From Thermofilaceae archaeon (GTDB taxonomy: Archaea > Thermoproteota > Thermoprotei > Thermofilales > Thermofilaceae), in NCBI GenBank assembly GCA_025057995.1, contig JANXEW010000002.1:62001-126000 (forward strand): a stretch of DNA of 64,000 bases. The letters are read 5' to 3'. The position numbers and the translations under genes are program-made. How positions within the stretch are numbered: position 1 is the first letter of the stretch; the number at the start of each line of letters is the position of its first letter. The notes beneath the pieces were generated by a model that saw only the letters and a program-made list of their open reading frames with translations, was not told where the DNA came from and ran no database searches. Below, one piece after another: positions 1 to 8,849 of this stretch.

Positions 1-2
1 AA

Positions 3-551
3 AGGTTAACGATTGCAATTAGTGGAAAACCTGGCGCTGGTAAAACAACGTATGCCAAACATCTAGCCAACACTTTTAAGTTACGGTACGTCTCAAACGG
101 AGAGCTTTTCCGAAGAATCGCCGAAGAAAGGAACATTGATTTAATTGAACTGCATAAAGTTGCTGAACTGGATGATAGTATAGATTTAGAAGTTGACCGA
201 AGAGCGGCAGAAGAGGCAAAACGGGGCGGGGTCGTGATTGAAGGGCATCTCGCAGCTTGGGTTCTGAAAGACCTCGCCGACCTAAAGATACTCCTCACAG
301 CCCCATTAAGTGTACGAGCGGATAGAATAGCTAAACGTGAACAAAAAAGCTTGGAGGATGCACTTAGGGAGGTTAAAGCTAGGGAGGAGAGTAATAGGAT
401 GAGGGCTTTAAAATATTACAACATAGATATAGAGGACTTATCAGGGATTGATCTAATAATTAATACTTCGATATTAGATATTGAAGGTATTAACAAGATT
501 TTAGAAGTTTTTGTAACTGAATATTTAAAGATTAATCCTGAGAAAACTTGA
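3..551 (+). CDS. cmk: Cytidylate kinase, archaeal type (5' end cut by window)
   Basis: Phosphorylates CMP/dCMP with ATP in pyrimidine nucleotide salvage, in the cytoplasm. The open frame runs from the window edge (read in the frame of position 3) to a TGA at 549-551. The visible part begins with a P-loop, ISGKPGAGKTT, at the point where the family's Walker A lies, so only a few N-terminal residues are missing. An SNGELFRRIA stretch (NMP-binding region) and a KAREESNRMR lid-like segment follow. The C-terminal IDLIINTSILDIEGI pattern is typical of archaeal CMP kinases, which are about 180 residues, as here. An ATG at 234 lies inside the gene and is not the start. The assignment rests on the motifs; another small NMP kinase is less likely. 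Confidence 0.85.
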   Translation, partial: RLTIAISGKPGAGKTTYAKHLANTFKLRYVSNGELFRRIAEERNIDLIELHKVAELDDSIDLEVDRRAAEEAKRGGVVIEGHLAAWVLKDLADLKILLTAPLSVRADRIAKREQKSLEDALREVKAREESNRMRALKYYNIDIEDLSGIDLIINTSILDIEGINKILEVFVTEYLKINPEKT

Positions 552-604
552 TCGTGAATTATCATATTTCGTGTTTCCCGTTTTTACTCATAACCTCGCG
601 GAAG

Positions 605-615
605 CCTTAAAAAGG
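605..615 (+). promoter_or_regulatory. TATA-box promoter of aEF-2
   Basis: A ccttaaaaagg element is centred about 36 nt before the aEF-2 ATG at 646. Archaeal transcription usually starts about 25 nt downstream of the box, here near 636, which would give a leader of only about 10 nt. This promoter is inferred from sequence alone. Confidence 0.5.
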
Positions 616-645
616 CTGATCGAGTGCGCGAAACGGGGGCTATAA

Positions 646-2850
646 ATGGTCCGCTTTAAGCAGGTAGAAGATATCGCTAAAATAATGAAGAACGTCGAGC
701 AGGTGAGGAATATAGGTACGCTAGCTCACGTGGATCACGGCAAAACCACTACGTCGGATTCTCTGCTCATGGCTGCAGGGTTGCTCAGCCCTAAAGTAGC
801 CGGTAAGGCTTTAGCTCTGGATTACGTGGAAATAGAGCAATTAAGGCAGATGACTGTGAAAGCCGCTAATGTTTCACTTTACCACGAGTGGAGAGGTAAA
901 TCCTATGTCGTTAACCTTGTCGATACTCCCGGGCATGTTGACTTCACTGGTCATGTGACAAGGAGTCTTAGGATGATGGACGGAGGATTGGTCGTCGTTG
1001 ATGCCGTAGAGGGCGTAATGACACAAACAGAGACCGTGCTTCGGCAAGGTCTCAATGAGTATGTGAGACCCTTACTTTTCATAAATAAAGTCGATAGGCT
1101 TATCAGAGAGCTTAGGCTGAGCCCTCAAGAAGTTCAACAGAGATTTATAGAGATCGTTAAAGAATTTAACACATTAGTTGAGCTTTACGCTGATCCTGAG
1201 TTCAAAGATCGATGGAAAGTTGACTTCAGGAAGGGTCAAGTAGCCTTCGGTAGTGCCTTACACAAGTGGGGTCTTACAGTACCGATAGCGGTTGAGAAGG
1301 GTGTCAAATTCGATTATATCGTGGACATTTACGAAAGGGGTAACCAAGAAGAGCTCTCGAAGGATTTTCCACTTCATGTAGCATTGCTTGACATGATCGT
1401 TGAGCATGTGCCCAACCCTAAGGAAGCTCAGAGATACAGAGTTCCCAAGCTTTGGAAAGGTGACTTAAATAGTGAGGTAGGCAAGGCAATGCTAGAATGT
1501 GATCCTGAGGGTCCACTAGTTATAGCCGCAAGCAAAGTAGTAGCAGACCCACATGCAGGTTTTGTAGTAACTGGTCGAGTATTTAGTGGAACAGTTAGGC
1601 AGGGAGATGAGGTTTGGTTACTCAACACGCGCACTAGTGGTAAGATACTTCAAGTAAGCTTGTACATGGGTCCCTATAGGGAGAAAGTTGACGACGTCAG
1701 TGCAGGAAACATTGTAGCTGTTCTAGGTCTCGAAAAAGCTAGGGCTGGAGAAACAGTTGTCGACTTCAGGTACAAGGACGCTATGGTACCCTTCGAACGT
1801 ATGAGCTACATTAGCGAACCAGTAGTTACGATAGCAGTTGAGCCGAGGAAAAGCGGTGATCTTCCCAAACTTGTTGATGCTCTCAGAAAACTTGCAATAG
1901 AAGATCCGACTCTTAGAGTCTACATAAATGAAGAGACGGGCGAGTATCTTGTCAGCGGTATGGGGACTCTACATTTGGAAATTGTCCTCTGGGATCTTAA
2001 ACAGAGAACCGGCCTTGACATAGTCACTTCTCAACCCGTAGTTAGGTTCAGAGAAACTGTTAGAAAGCGCGGAAACGTTTTCGAAGGCAAATCGCCTAAC
2101 AAACATAATCGCCTATACATATACACTGAGCCTCTCAATGAAGAGACTCTGGCTCTACTACAAGAGGGCAAAGTCTACGCAGACCAGGACTGGAGGGAAC
2201 GTGCCAAACTTTTGAGAGAGTACGCTGGCTGGGACACGGACGAAGCAAGAGGTATATGGGATATCGACGAAAATCTGAACATCTTAGTAAACAGGACATC
2301 AGGTATTCAATATTTACGAGAGGTTGCCGATACAATCGTTCAAGGATTCAGATGGGCAATGGAGGCTGGGCCGCTAGCTCAGGAACCTATCAGAGGAGTG
2401 AAGGTAGTACTAGTGGACGCTCAGTTACACGAGGATCCGGCTCACAGAGGACCAGCACAAATAATGCCCGCTACCAAGAACTCTATCTTTGCAAGCTTCA
2501 TGGACTCATCTCCAACGCTGCTAGAGCCCTTGCTGAAAATAGAAGTCAGAGTGCCTCAAGAGTGGCTCAGCGGCGCATTGAATGTGCTCAATAGACACCG
2601 AGGGAAGGTCCTTAACCTTGAACAGCGTGGTATGCTTATGCGAGTCCTCGGTGAAATACCGGTCAGCGAATCATTTAACCTGGCAGACGAGATGCGGGAA
2701 GCAACTCAAGGACGTGCTTTCTGGGCGACAGAGTTTGCGAAATGGTCACCTGTTCCTCTTTCAATACTACCAGATCTAGCTACAGAAATACGCAAGCGCA
2801 AAGGACTTCCACCTAAACTACCGACTGTAGAAGACTTCGTAACCTTATGA
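646..2850 (+). CDS. fusA: Elongation factor 2 (aEF-2)
   Basis: GTPase that drives ribosomal translocation. It has 734 residues, the normal archaeal length. Visible GTPase motifs: G1 AHVDHGKT (residues 27-34), G3 DTPGH (93-97) and G4 NKVD (147-150). Domain II and the domain III-V translocase region follow. The LHEDPAHRGPAQ loop carries the diphthamide acceptor, His600, as in all archaeal and eukaryotic EF-2. The start ATG follows a TATA box at a short distance, and no strong Shine-Dalgarno motif is seen. It is transcribed alone: the CMP-kinase gene ends 94 nt upstream and an AT-rich gap of about 250 nt follows. The identification is secure. Confidence 0.98.
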   Translation: MVRFKQVEDIAKIMKNVEQVRNIGTLAHVDHGKTTTSDSLLMAAGLLSPKVAGKALALDYVEIEQLRQMTVKAANVSLYHEWRGKSYVVNLVDTPGHVDFTGHVTRSLRMMDGGLVVVDAVEGVMTQTETVLRQGLNEYVRPLLFINKVDRLIRELRLSPQEVQQRFIEIVKEFNTLVELYADPEFKDRWKVDFRKGQVAFGSALHKWGLTVPIAVEKGVKFDYIVDIYERGNQEELSKDFPLHVALLDMIVEHVPNPKEAQRYRVPKLWKGDLNSEVGKAMLECDPEGPLVIAASKVVADPHAGFVVTGRVFSGTVRQGDEVWLLNTRTSGKILQVSLYMGPYREKVDDVSAGNIVAVLGLEKARAGETVVDFRYKDAMVPFERMSYISEPVVTIAVEPRKSGDLPKLVDALRKLAIEDPTLRVYINEETGEYLVSGMGTLHLEIVLWDLKQRTGLDIVTSQPVVRFRETVRKRGNVFEGKSPNKHNRLYIYTEPLNEETLALLQEGKVYADQDWRERAKLLREYAGWDTDEARGIWDIDENLNILVNRTSGIQYLREVADTIVQGFRWAMEAGPLAQEPIRGVKVVLVDAQLHEDPAHRGPAQIMPATKNSIFASFMDSSPTLLEPLLKIEVRVPQEWLSGALNVLNRHRGKVLNLEQRGMLMRVLGEIPVSESFNLADEMREATQGRAFWATEFAKWSPVPLSILPDLATEIRKRKGLPPKLPTVEDFVTL

Positions 2851-2858
2851 GAGTAAAA

Positions 2859-2874
2859 AAGACATTAGTGTCTT
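2859..2874 (+). terminator. Possible terminator hairpin after aEF-2
   Basis: A perfect 6-bp inverted repeat with a four-base TTAG loop begins 9 nt after the aEF-2 stop codon. No U-run follows directly, but the gap to 3100 is very AT-rich with T-tracts near 2949 and 3008. Archaeal termination depends mainly on T-tracts, so the role of the hairpin is uncertain. The remaining gap (2875-3103) shows nothing else I can recognise. Confidence 0.25.
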
Positions 2875-3103
2875 GCACTTATCTAAGAACGTAAGAATAT
2901 ACACTAAGTATACCAGCACGGCTCAAGTATGTAATGGTTCTATTGACATTTTTAAACAAATATGTTCATGATGGTTTCAAAATTGGAAATGTTTTGGCTT
3001 AAATTGTTATTTTTTAATTTATCTTCCATGCTTTTAAGTTATCACATTATTTTAGGATTTTAATAGAAGAAAATAATCAATTAAATATGTTATAAAATGA
3101 AGG

Positions 3104-3211
3104 TGGCGGGCCCGCCGGGATTTGAACCCGGGTTTTCCGTGCGCAACTACGCACTCCGGCTTTTTTCCTTCCGACCGAAGGCCGGCGCCTTTCCTGCTAG
3201 GCCACGGGCCC
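3104..3211 (-). tRNA. tRNA-Arg(TCG) with two introns
   Basis: Reading the minus strand, the acceptor GGGCCCG pairs with CGGGCCC, the D arm is GCCT/AGGC, the T arm is CCGGG-TTCAAAT-CCCGG, and G73 is followed by an encoded CCA (3104-3106). The anticodon stem CCGGC/GCCGG holds 20 nt. Removing a 13-nt canonical intron (3162-3174) leaves the loop CTTCGGA with anticodon TCG. The variable region is 24 nt. It could look like a Ser/Leu long arm, but neither anticodon fits. Excising 19 nt (3135-3153, position 45/46) leaves a standard five-base loop. The 45/46 junction lies in bulges AGT and AAA beside a CCGG/ACGG helix, matching the intron in tRNA-Gly of this window. Confidence 0.85.
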
Positions 3212-3257
3212 CATATCTGTAGTTATTCAGTCTCTAATAACACCTTGCAGCGTGCGG

Positions 3258-3266
3258 TTTTTATAG
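3258..3266 (+). promoter_or_regulatory. TATA-box promoter of the LSm-L37e-UPF0201 operon
   Basis: A tttttatag element lies about 39 nt upstream of the LSm ATG at 3301. It predicts a transcription start near 3288, ahead of a caggtg Shine-Dalgarno-like stretch at 3288-3293. Confidence 0.4.
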
Positions 3267-3300
3267 TCTTATGCTTGAGGCGAAGTGCAGGTGTAATTCA

Positions 3301-3519
3301 ATGGCATCAACGCTCGGTTTACTAAAAAACTCGCTCAATAAGCAAGTACTCGTAAAGCTCAAAGGAGGTAGGGAATTGCGTGGATTGTTGAGAAGCTTTG
3401 ATCAGCATTTAAATTTGCTCTTGGATGAAGCTGAAGAAATTAAGGAGGGGCATTCCCGGAGACTAGGTTTAGTGCTCGTACGAGGCGATAACGTAATACT
3501 CATAAGTCCAGCAGACTAG
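3301..3519 (+). CDS. LSm/Sm-like archaeal protein (SmAP)
   Basis: RNA-binding ring protein of 72 residues. The Sm1 motif spans [20 protein letters not shown] (19-38), with the RNA-contacting D-H-N pattern at SFDQHLN. Sm2 is [12 protein letters not shown] (58-69), with the characteristic RG dipeptide. The family forms heptameric rings that bind U-rich RNA and act in RNA metabolism. I chose the ATG at 3301 rather than an in-frame one at 3271 because family members begin close to the Sm fold and the upstream codons lie at the predicted transcription start. L37e starts 13 nt downstream, the usual archaeal pairing. Confidence 0.95.
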   Translation: MASTLGLLKNSLNKQVLVKLKGGRELRGLLRSFDQHLNLLLDEAEEIKEGHSRRLGLVLVRGDNVILISPAD

Positions 3520-3532
3520 CTTGGGTGAGCTT

Positions 3533-3721
3533 ATGGTCAAGGGAACACCCTCATACGGGAAACGTGGACGAGGTAAAACACACATAAGGTGTAGACGCTG
3601 CGGCAGACATAGTTTTAACATCAGGAAACACTACTGCGCAGCATGCGGCTTCGGTAGGTCAAGCCGAATACGTAGGTTCTCATGGCAAAATAAGAAAGTG
3701 AATAAAGTTAGGATACTGTAG
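3533..3721 (+). CDS. rpl37e: Large ribosomal subunit protein eL37 (L37e)
   Basis: Small basic zinc-finger ribosomal protein of 62 residues, of the 50S subunit. Zinc ligands are C20, C23, C35 and C38 in CRRC and CAAC. The N-terminal [20 protein letters not shown] matches the family, as does the [10 protein letters not shown] segment after the zinc site. The start at 3533 follows a GGTGAG ribosome-binding site by four bases; an in-frame TTG at 3521 is less likely. It is cotranscribed with LSm upstream and the UPF0201 protein 17 nt downstream. Confidence 0.96.
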   Translation: MVKGTPSYGKRGRGKTHIRCRRCGRHSFNIRKHYCAACGFGRSSRIRRFSWQNKKVNKVRIL

Positions 3722-3738
3722 CGCAGTTTCTTAAAGGT

Positions 3739-4170
3739 ATGAGAGTAGTTGTGCGTGCCGAGGTTAGACCGACGGAAAGCCCAGAGAAGGTCGGGAAGGC
3801 TATACTGAATTTCTTCGACGTAAAATTGAGAGAGGAAAGATATGGTGACTGGATCGTCCTAATCGGTGAAGGAGACGTTGAAAGTCTTAAGAAGTTTAGG
3901 CGAGCTCTCTTTCAACATAAAATACTAGATGCAGCAAGACAACTCATGGCGAAGGGTTTATCACCTAAGGGTTTTACTTTCTTTTTGAACAAGCAAGCTG
4001 CGTTCGTAGGTAGAATCAGTTTCTGCACGTTTGAGTACGGTGAAAGCCCATTAGGCGCTATATCTGTTGAAGTTCAGAGCAGTGATCCCCTATTAGCCAT
4101 CCGATGGCTGGCACCTAGAACAGTTCAAGGGACGCCTGTCGAAGAAGTCGATACTCCTCCTGATCCTTAA
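3739..4170 (+). CDS. UPF0201 family RNA-binding-fold protein
   Basis: A 143-residue protein of the archaeal UPF0201 family (COG1931). The pattern is RAEVRPTESPEKV at residues 6-18, ALFQHKILDAARQ in the middle, then LNKQAAFVGRISFC and ESPLGAISVEV near the C-terminus, ending in the IRWLAPRT motif. Known structures of the family resemble the L5-like nucleic-acid-binding fold; its cellular function is unknown. An aaaggt ribosome-binding site precedes the ATG. The position after LSm and L37e suggests a role in RNA or ribosome metabolism, which is inference. Confidence 0.85.
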   Translation: MRVVVRAEVRPTESPEKVGKAILNFFDVKLREERYGDWIVLIGEGDVESLKKFRRALFQHKILDAARQLMAKGLSPKGFTFFLNKQAAFVGRISFCTFEYGESPLGAISVEVQSSDPLLAIRWLAPRTVQGTPVEEVDTPPDP

Positions 4171-4176
4171 ATGTAA

Positions 4177-5133
4177 CTACTTTATTGTTTCGAATTCAAC
4201 TAATAACCACTCATTTACCCAACGTTTTAATTCAACTTTAAGCATATCTTTTGATAAATAAGTTCTTTTAAACACGGTTCGGGCTTCGTTTAACAGATTT
4301 GTGAGCTCTACGTATCTGCTACTAAAGTGTGTTAGCAGAAGTAGTTTAACTGCCGCATGGGAAGCCACCTGAGCTGCATCAATCGCTGTGGAATGAAAGC
4401 TGGCGCGTGCTTCATATTCATTAGTGGAGGAGAAAGTAGCCTCATGTATCAATACATCGGCATTAAGAGAAGCTTCGATTATTCTGTCGCAGGGCGAGGT
4501 ATCTCCACTATAGACTATTTTCAAACCTTTCCGAGGTTTTCCAACAACATCCTCAGGCTTTACAACTGTTCCATCGGGGAGTGTTACAGGTTCTCCAAGC
4601 ACTAGTTTCCTCCTGAGAGGTCCAGGCGGTAACCCCAGTTCATTCGCCTTTTTCGTGTTGAAGCGTCCCGGTATATTGCTCTCAACGATAACATAAGCGT
4701 AGGAATCCACCCCGTGATTGGCTGCAATGGCATACACGTTATAACCTTTCTCTGATAAAACCAGCCCCGGGGAAATCTCCCTAATCTCGATTCCATAGTC
4801 GAGAGCCTTGCGCAATACTGTTGCATTAAGGAAATCTCTCACACCCGGTGGACCTAATATGGGAAGGGGTTTAGTCCTACCCCACATCTCCAGTGATTCC
4901 AACAGACCGGGCAAACCGTAAATGTGATCGCCATGAAGATGCGTTATAAGTATAGCGGACAGCTTATTAACCCTCAATCCAGCCTTGAGTATTCGATACT
5001 GTGATCCTTCACCACAGTCCAATAACAGAAAACTGTTGCGAATCTTCAGTAGAATACTCGGCAACCATCTGTTTTCAACCGGGTTCGAGGAACCGGTTCC
5101 TAGGAAGACAATAGTAGCATTACCATTCTGCAT
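4177..5133 (-). CDS. rnz: Ribonuclease Z (tRNA 3' endonuclease)
   Basis: Metallo-beta-lactamase-fold endonuclease that removes the 3' trailer from tRNA precursors. It has 318 residues, the normal short-form RNase Z length. The metal-binding motif THLHGDH is at 64-70 (H65, H67, D69, H70). Downstream ligands lie in NHGVDSYAY, SGDTSPCD and the final LLTHFSSRY. The LG-TGSSNP start and the internal exosite-like region (LGLPPGPLRRKLVLGEPV) also match. The first 14 nt overlap the upstream G10 methyltransferase gene, which points to translational coupling. Two of the four tRNA genes here lack an encoded CCA, so trailer removal must be followed by CCA addition. Confidence 0.96.
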   Translation of the reverse strand: MQNGNATIVFLGTGSSNPVENRWLPSILLKIRNSFLLLDCGEGSQYRILKAGLRVNKLSAILITHLHGDHIYGLPGLLESLEMWGRTKPLPILGPPGVRDFLNATVLRKALDYGIEIREISPGLVLSEKGYNVYAIAANHGVDSYAYVIVESNIPGRFNTKKANELGLPPGPLRRKLVLGEPVTLPDGTVVKPEDVVGKPRKGLKIVYSGDTSPCDRIIEASLNADVLIHEATFSSTNEYEARASFHSTAIDAAQVASHAAVKLLLLTHFSSRYVELTNLLNEARTVFKRTYLSKDMLKVELKRWVNEWLLVEFETIK

Positions 5134-6160
5134 CAGGATCCACCCTGGTTACACAAAATACACGAGTTAAGCCGCCATGGACGTAAACATAGTGGTACTC
5201 GATTTTTTCTCCTACAGGATGAGAGCCCTCCAGGGGTTTGACAAACACTATCTTACCGCTTTTTTTCACAATCCCAGTAGCTGTACGTGTGAGTTCTTCA
5301 AAAACTATGTTCTCTCCTTCTCGTGTCTTCATTATTCGACCATAGGGAGGATTTGTCGAAATAGCTGTGAAAGAGCTCGGCCTGAAGGGTAGCATACTAA
5401 AGTTTCCGACTATAATGTGACCGTGAGAGTCGCATGAGAAACGTTTTAAGTTTTGAGCCGCTCCTCGCGCGATAGCCGAGTTGACGTCGACGCCGACAGC
5501 CTCGATACCCCTTTTGCATGCTTCAATGATTATGGTACCAGAGCCGCAAAACGGATCTAAAAGAGGGCTTGTACGACCCGTGAGGTTAACCATTATCCCC
5601 GCGTCTTCAGGTGTTATAGCAGCTGGGTGCCTGAAGACTTTGTATCGTTTCGATCTAAACCTGTATCTATCACCGCGAGGATCAAGCACACGGATACCTA
5701 TAACTACGGCATCTGGAGATGTTAAAATACGTACGTGAACGTTAGGGTCTTTCAAATTTACAGTACAACTGTTCCCACACTTTACTCGCACAGCTTCTGC
5801 AACGCTTGCGGCTAGCATGATAGAGCTGGTTGACGGATACCCACCTATTTTCCTAACCGATACAGCAAAAGATTTACCTTTCACTTCAATCCATTCGCAT
5901 TTTGTAGCTAGATCATAGTAAAACTTAGGATCAGAACTAGTACTTTTTATCCATGTTTTTGCTATAATAACTTCTTGAAGCAATACACAATCGTATAGTT
6001 TAGCTAGAAGTTCTCTTAAGTTTTCGCTTCTGATCGGGAGTAGAGCAATTCGTGGACTCAACTTTTCTAAGCTTCCATTTATGATATTCTCTACTTCTCG
6101 CACAGCTAAGGTGGGTTGTGTACCGGATACTAAAATGCATAAATATATGTCCTCCCTCAT
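5120..6160 (-). CDS. tRNA (guanine-10-N2)-methyltransferase, Trm11/Trm-G10 type
   Basis: THUMP plus Rossmann methyltransferase of 346 residues that makes m2G/m22G at position 10 of tRNA. The THUMP-containing half covers roughly 1-160. The SAM-binding DPFCGSG is at 202-208 and the catalytic NPPYG at 270-274, as in N2-guanine methylases. I start at the ATG at 6158-6160; it overlaps the stop of the DUF373 gene as ATGA. An in-frame upstream extension of 28 codons lies entirely within that gene. Archaeal Trm11 enzymes work with Trm112, and a Trm112-like gene lies at 11758-12153. Confidence 0.92.
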   Translation of the reverse strand: MREDIYLCILVSGTQPTLAVREVENIINGSLEKLSPRIALLPIRSENLRELLAKLYDCVLLQEVIIAKTWIKSTSSDPKFYYDLATKCEWIEVKGKSFAVSVRKIGGYPSTSSIMLAASVAEAVRVKCGNSCTVNLKDPNVHVRILTSPDAVVIGIRVLDPRGDRYRFRSKRYKVFRHPAAITPEDAGIMVNLTGRTSPLLDPFCGSGTIIIEACKRGIEAVGVDVNSAIARGAAQNLKRFSCDSHGHIIVGNFSMLPFRPSSFTAISTNPPYGRIMKTREGENIVFEELTRTATGIVKKSGKIVFVKPLEGSHPVGEKIEYHYVYVHGGLTRVFCVTRVDPDAEW

Positions 6161-7248
6161 TTTGGTGAAGGTTTTGCATGTCGAGCTAAAATGGGTAAAA
6201 GAGCCGCTGCGATAGCCAGTGCAAGTATTGAAACAATAACCCACAGTAGCAAAGTAAAAATACTTCCTGCGCCTACTAGCAATTTAGCGTACTCTAGCAA
6301 CACCTGCCTGAGAAACACGAGCAATATGACGGCGACAGCCTCCCTAGTGCTAAAGTGACCGGTACCTAGAACTGCCTCCGTTGCCTGTGCAGCGAGAGGA
6401 AGTAAAAACGCTATGAAAAGAAGATCTAAAACTAACACCTGGTCTCCGAGACTCGCTAGCAGAAAATACCCGGTTGCCTTAAACAGCTCAACGTTATTCA
6501 ATGAATTGACACTGCTAAAACCTGTTGCGAAGGCTAGGGCTACTATCATCGCGGAGGCTATTAAAGCAGTGAACAGCATAGGTGATGATCTATACACTTT
6601 CATCATGGATTCGTCAAGCGAGAACCCTTTTACTAGCATCGTCACACCAAGTGCCAGCAGTATTAAGGGCCAGACAAAGCCAGGAATGGTAAAAGATAAA
6701 AATATGTAAAGTGTAAGCAGCGCTCCAGGAACCCCTAATGCATATTTTTTGTACTTTTCTTCCTCAAACAGCCTTTTGGCATACCTGAGGAGCAATAGGA
6801 ATGACTCCTCAACTCCTCTTGACTGTTGAACGACAACCCTCTGAACAGAGAGGACGGGTAGCTTAGATTGTATCAAGGGAAGAACCAATTCATCTGTAGG
6901 ACCATCGGAGACCAGAATAACGCCGTCGTATTTTCTTTCCGAAAGAATAGTATCTAGTTCCTCCAAAATTCTTACGTCGGCTTTAACTCCTTCCTCCTTA
7001 TGACCAGCTACAAGGGCTACATCTATATTCTCGAACTCTTTTCGAGTCATCAAATCGCTGTAGAGTTTGACCGCTGCAAAGACAGCATTAACGTCTGAGT
7101 CTTCAGGTCTTCTCGAGGCGAACTCCATAGCTGCCTGTCTTATCCTATTCTCGCCGATCAGAGGAGTGGATATTCCTGTAACTTCACCTATATCATTATC
7201 CCTATCTACGCATAGCACCAGAATTGACTTCGGCCGCGGCTTAGCCAT
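6157..7248 (-). CDS. DUF373 family integral membrane protein
   Basis: A 363-residue archaeal membrane protein of unknown function (DUF373). The N-terminal half is a soluble alpha/beta domain: VLCVDRDNDIG (residues 11-21) and VSDGPTDELVLP around 128-139 are its conserved signatures. From about residue 175 there are several hydrophobic segments ending in a basic tail (ARHAKPSPK). It is the first gene of a tightly packed unit with the G10 methyltransferase (ATGA overlap) and RNase Z. The context suggests coordinate expression with tRNA maturation, but a functional link is only inferred. Confidence 0.85.
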   Translation of the reverse strand: MAKPRPKSILVLCVDRDNDIGEVTGISTPLIGENRIRQAAMEFASRRPEDSDVNAVFAAVKLYSDLMTRKEFENIDVALVAGHKEEGVKADVRILEELDTILSERKYDGVILVSDGPTDELVLPLIQSKLPVLSVQRVVVQQSRGVEESFLLLLRYAKRLFEEEKYKKYALGVPGALLTLYIFLSFTIPGFVWPLILLALGVTMLVKGFSLDESMMKVYRSSPMLFTALIASAMIVALAFATGFSSVNSLNNVELFKATGYFLLASLGDQVLVLDLLFIAFLLPLAAQATEAVLGTGHFSTREAVAVILLVFLRQVLLEYAKLLVGAGSIFTLLLWVIVSILALAIAAALLPILARHAKPSPK

Positions 7249-7308
7249 TACTCTTCCGTAAGTAAGCTCTAGCGAGTTGTATTAATAAACTGCTCGGAGA
7301 GAAGCTTC

Positions 7309-8052
7309 GTGCAAGAAGTAAAGCTGACGTGTTGCGATCCGTACGAGGGAACCCCTTTAAGGTTGAAACACTCTCTCGTTGGACTTTTTCTTAAAACTCT
7401 TATTCTTGAAGGTTTACTGAGTCCTCGTGAGTACAATCGTTTACTAGGAGTTTTGGCAAATTATGCTAAAGAGCAAGTGACGCTGGAATTTCTTGAGGGC
7501 ATCTCCCCCTCTAACACATACCTTTTGTTCAGATGGTTACGAGGATTTTTTACTAACAGTTTTTCAGAATCCATGAACCGTTTCTCTCTTATTACTACAT
7601 TACCATATGCCAGTGCTACAGCTATTCTGGCTACAGTATGGGATTTTTCAAAGGAAATACGTGTGACGCTTGAGCTACCGCAGAGGCCACCTCAGGCTGT
7701 TATCAGAGCTGTAAAACGAGTATCCAGCCTTCTGGGTTTCCCACTAATTGTTGAGAAAGGCAGCAGTTCTCTCATTCATCCTGTTTGGACTAAACCTCCT
7801 TTCATCGACCTGCTGGAAGTTGCAGCGGGTCCACACGCCTCATTAGCACGCAACATTCTCGGTGAGGTATTGGAGAGTGGAGGGTTTATCACCAGAAGAG
7901 CGCTCTTCGAGTTAGTCGACAGAGATGCAGTATCTCTTATCAGACAACTACTTGACCTTGACTTCTTGAGTGCTCAGACGACTCAAGGAGGGCTTATCTT
8001 TTGTTTAACGAAAAAGGGTTTAGAAAGTACTTTGCTTGATAACTATTTTTAA
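7309..8052 (+). CDS. Unknown protein with C-terminal winged-helix-like region
   Basis: A 247-residue protein that I do not recognise, starting with GTG. The N-terminal half is helical (LKHSLVGLFLKTLILEG). Residues from about 185 read as a winged helix: NILGEVLESGGFITRRALFELV, then a basic recognition-like helix, then LLDLDFLSAQTTQGGLIFCLTKKG as the wing. It is divergent from the DUF373 operon with a 60-nt gap and converges on the GPN GTPase gene, two bases away. A DNA-binding or adaptor role is possible but unproven. Confidence 0.65.
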   Translation: MQEVKLTCCDPYEGTPLRLKHSLVGLFLKTLILEGLLSPREYNRLLGVLANYAKEQVTLEFLEGISPSNTYLLFRWLRGFFTNSFSESMNRFSLITTLPYASATAILATVWDFSKEIRVTLELPQRPPQAVIRAVKRVSSLLGFPLIVEKGSSSLIHPVWTKPPFIDLLEVAAGPHASLARNILGEVLESGGFITRRALFELVDRDAVSLIRQLLDLDFLSAQTTQGGLIFCLTKKGLESTLLDNYF

Positions 8053-8054
8053 AT

Positions 8055-8849
8055 TTATTCAGACTTTCGCATATAATCTGGAATTTCGTAATCTTCTCCG
8101 CCTTTGTATATCTTCTGGAGATCAGCATAAACACTATCTAAACCTTTAGAAATCTTTGTTGAAACAAAATAAATAGAAAATGACTCAAGAAAACTTTTAA
8201 CTGATTCTAGGAGACCTCTTACCATAATCATTTCCTCACCTATCAGCTCTTTCTCTAGTCCATTTATCAGGGAGGTGGGTTCACGAACCCAGTTCACCAT
8301 CTCCTCAAGTTCCTTCTCCGAAAGCAAGTCCACTTTATTGAAAAGATTAAGTTGCGGCATCCTGAATCGATAGTAAACTGATGAAGCTAAGAAAATCTGT
8401 GATACGAAGGTAGGGGGCGATTTTGATAGAGCTGCGTCAACAATGAATGCCACGCCTCCTTGACCGATAGTTAACTCCTTGACAACCTCCACTCCTGAAC
8501 GTCTAAAAGCGAAAATCTCCATCTGTCCTGGAGTATCTACTAATATGTACCCTTCGCTAATACTCTCAGCTACTTCCTCTTGAATACCAGGTATAAAGTT
8601 CAACGTAAGATCCACTGCAGCTATGATAGCTCCATTAGGCCCGAGCATGTACTCGTCCATAACCTGTTTAGCGGTCACGTAGGCCCTTATGTCAACGTCG
8701 GGAGTGTAAGGTACGTACTCCGCAGCAGGATCAAGGTTGACGGTTAAGTAAGGTATTTCATTGTTTTCCAACCAGCCAGCAAAAGAGGCTACGAAACTAG
8801 ATTTTCCAGAGCCAGCGGGACCCATTACGAAAAGAGTAAATGTGTTCAT
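8055..8849 (-). CDS. GPN-loop GTPase
   Basis: Dimeric GTPase of the GPN/XAB1 family, 264 residues. Motifs: Walker A GPAGSGKS (10-17), NLDPAAEYVPY (38-48), the family-defining GPN at 70-72, DTPGQ (105-109) and NKVD (171-174). Eukaryotic relatives help assemble and import RNA polymerase II; the archaeal role is not settled. Its ATG overlaps the stop of the upstream zinc-ribbon gene (ATGA), so the two are probably translationally coupled. Confidence 0.95.
   Translation of the reverse strand: MNTFTLFVMGPAGSGKSSFVASFAGWLENNEIPYLTVNLDPAAEYVPYTPDVDIRAYVTAKQVMDEYMLGPNGAIIAAVDLTLNFIPGIQEEVAESISEGYILVDTPGQMEIFAFRRSGVEVVKELTIGQGGVAFIVDAALSKSPPTFVSQIFLASSVYYRFRMPQLNLFNKVDLLSEKELEEMVNWVREPTSLINGLEKELIGEEMIMVRGLLESVKSFLESFSIYFVSTKISKGLDSVYADLQKIYKGGEDYEIPDYMRKSE

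Noticed and set aside
3104-3211. The interrupted tRNA read as a long-variable-arm tRNA-Ser or tRNA-Leu.
   Set aside because: No Ser anticodon can be formed; the Leu TAA reading needs an odd junction and A73, whereas G73 is present. The 45/46 intron model matches tRNA-Gly.
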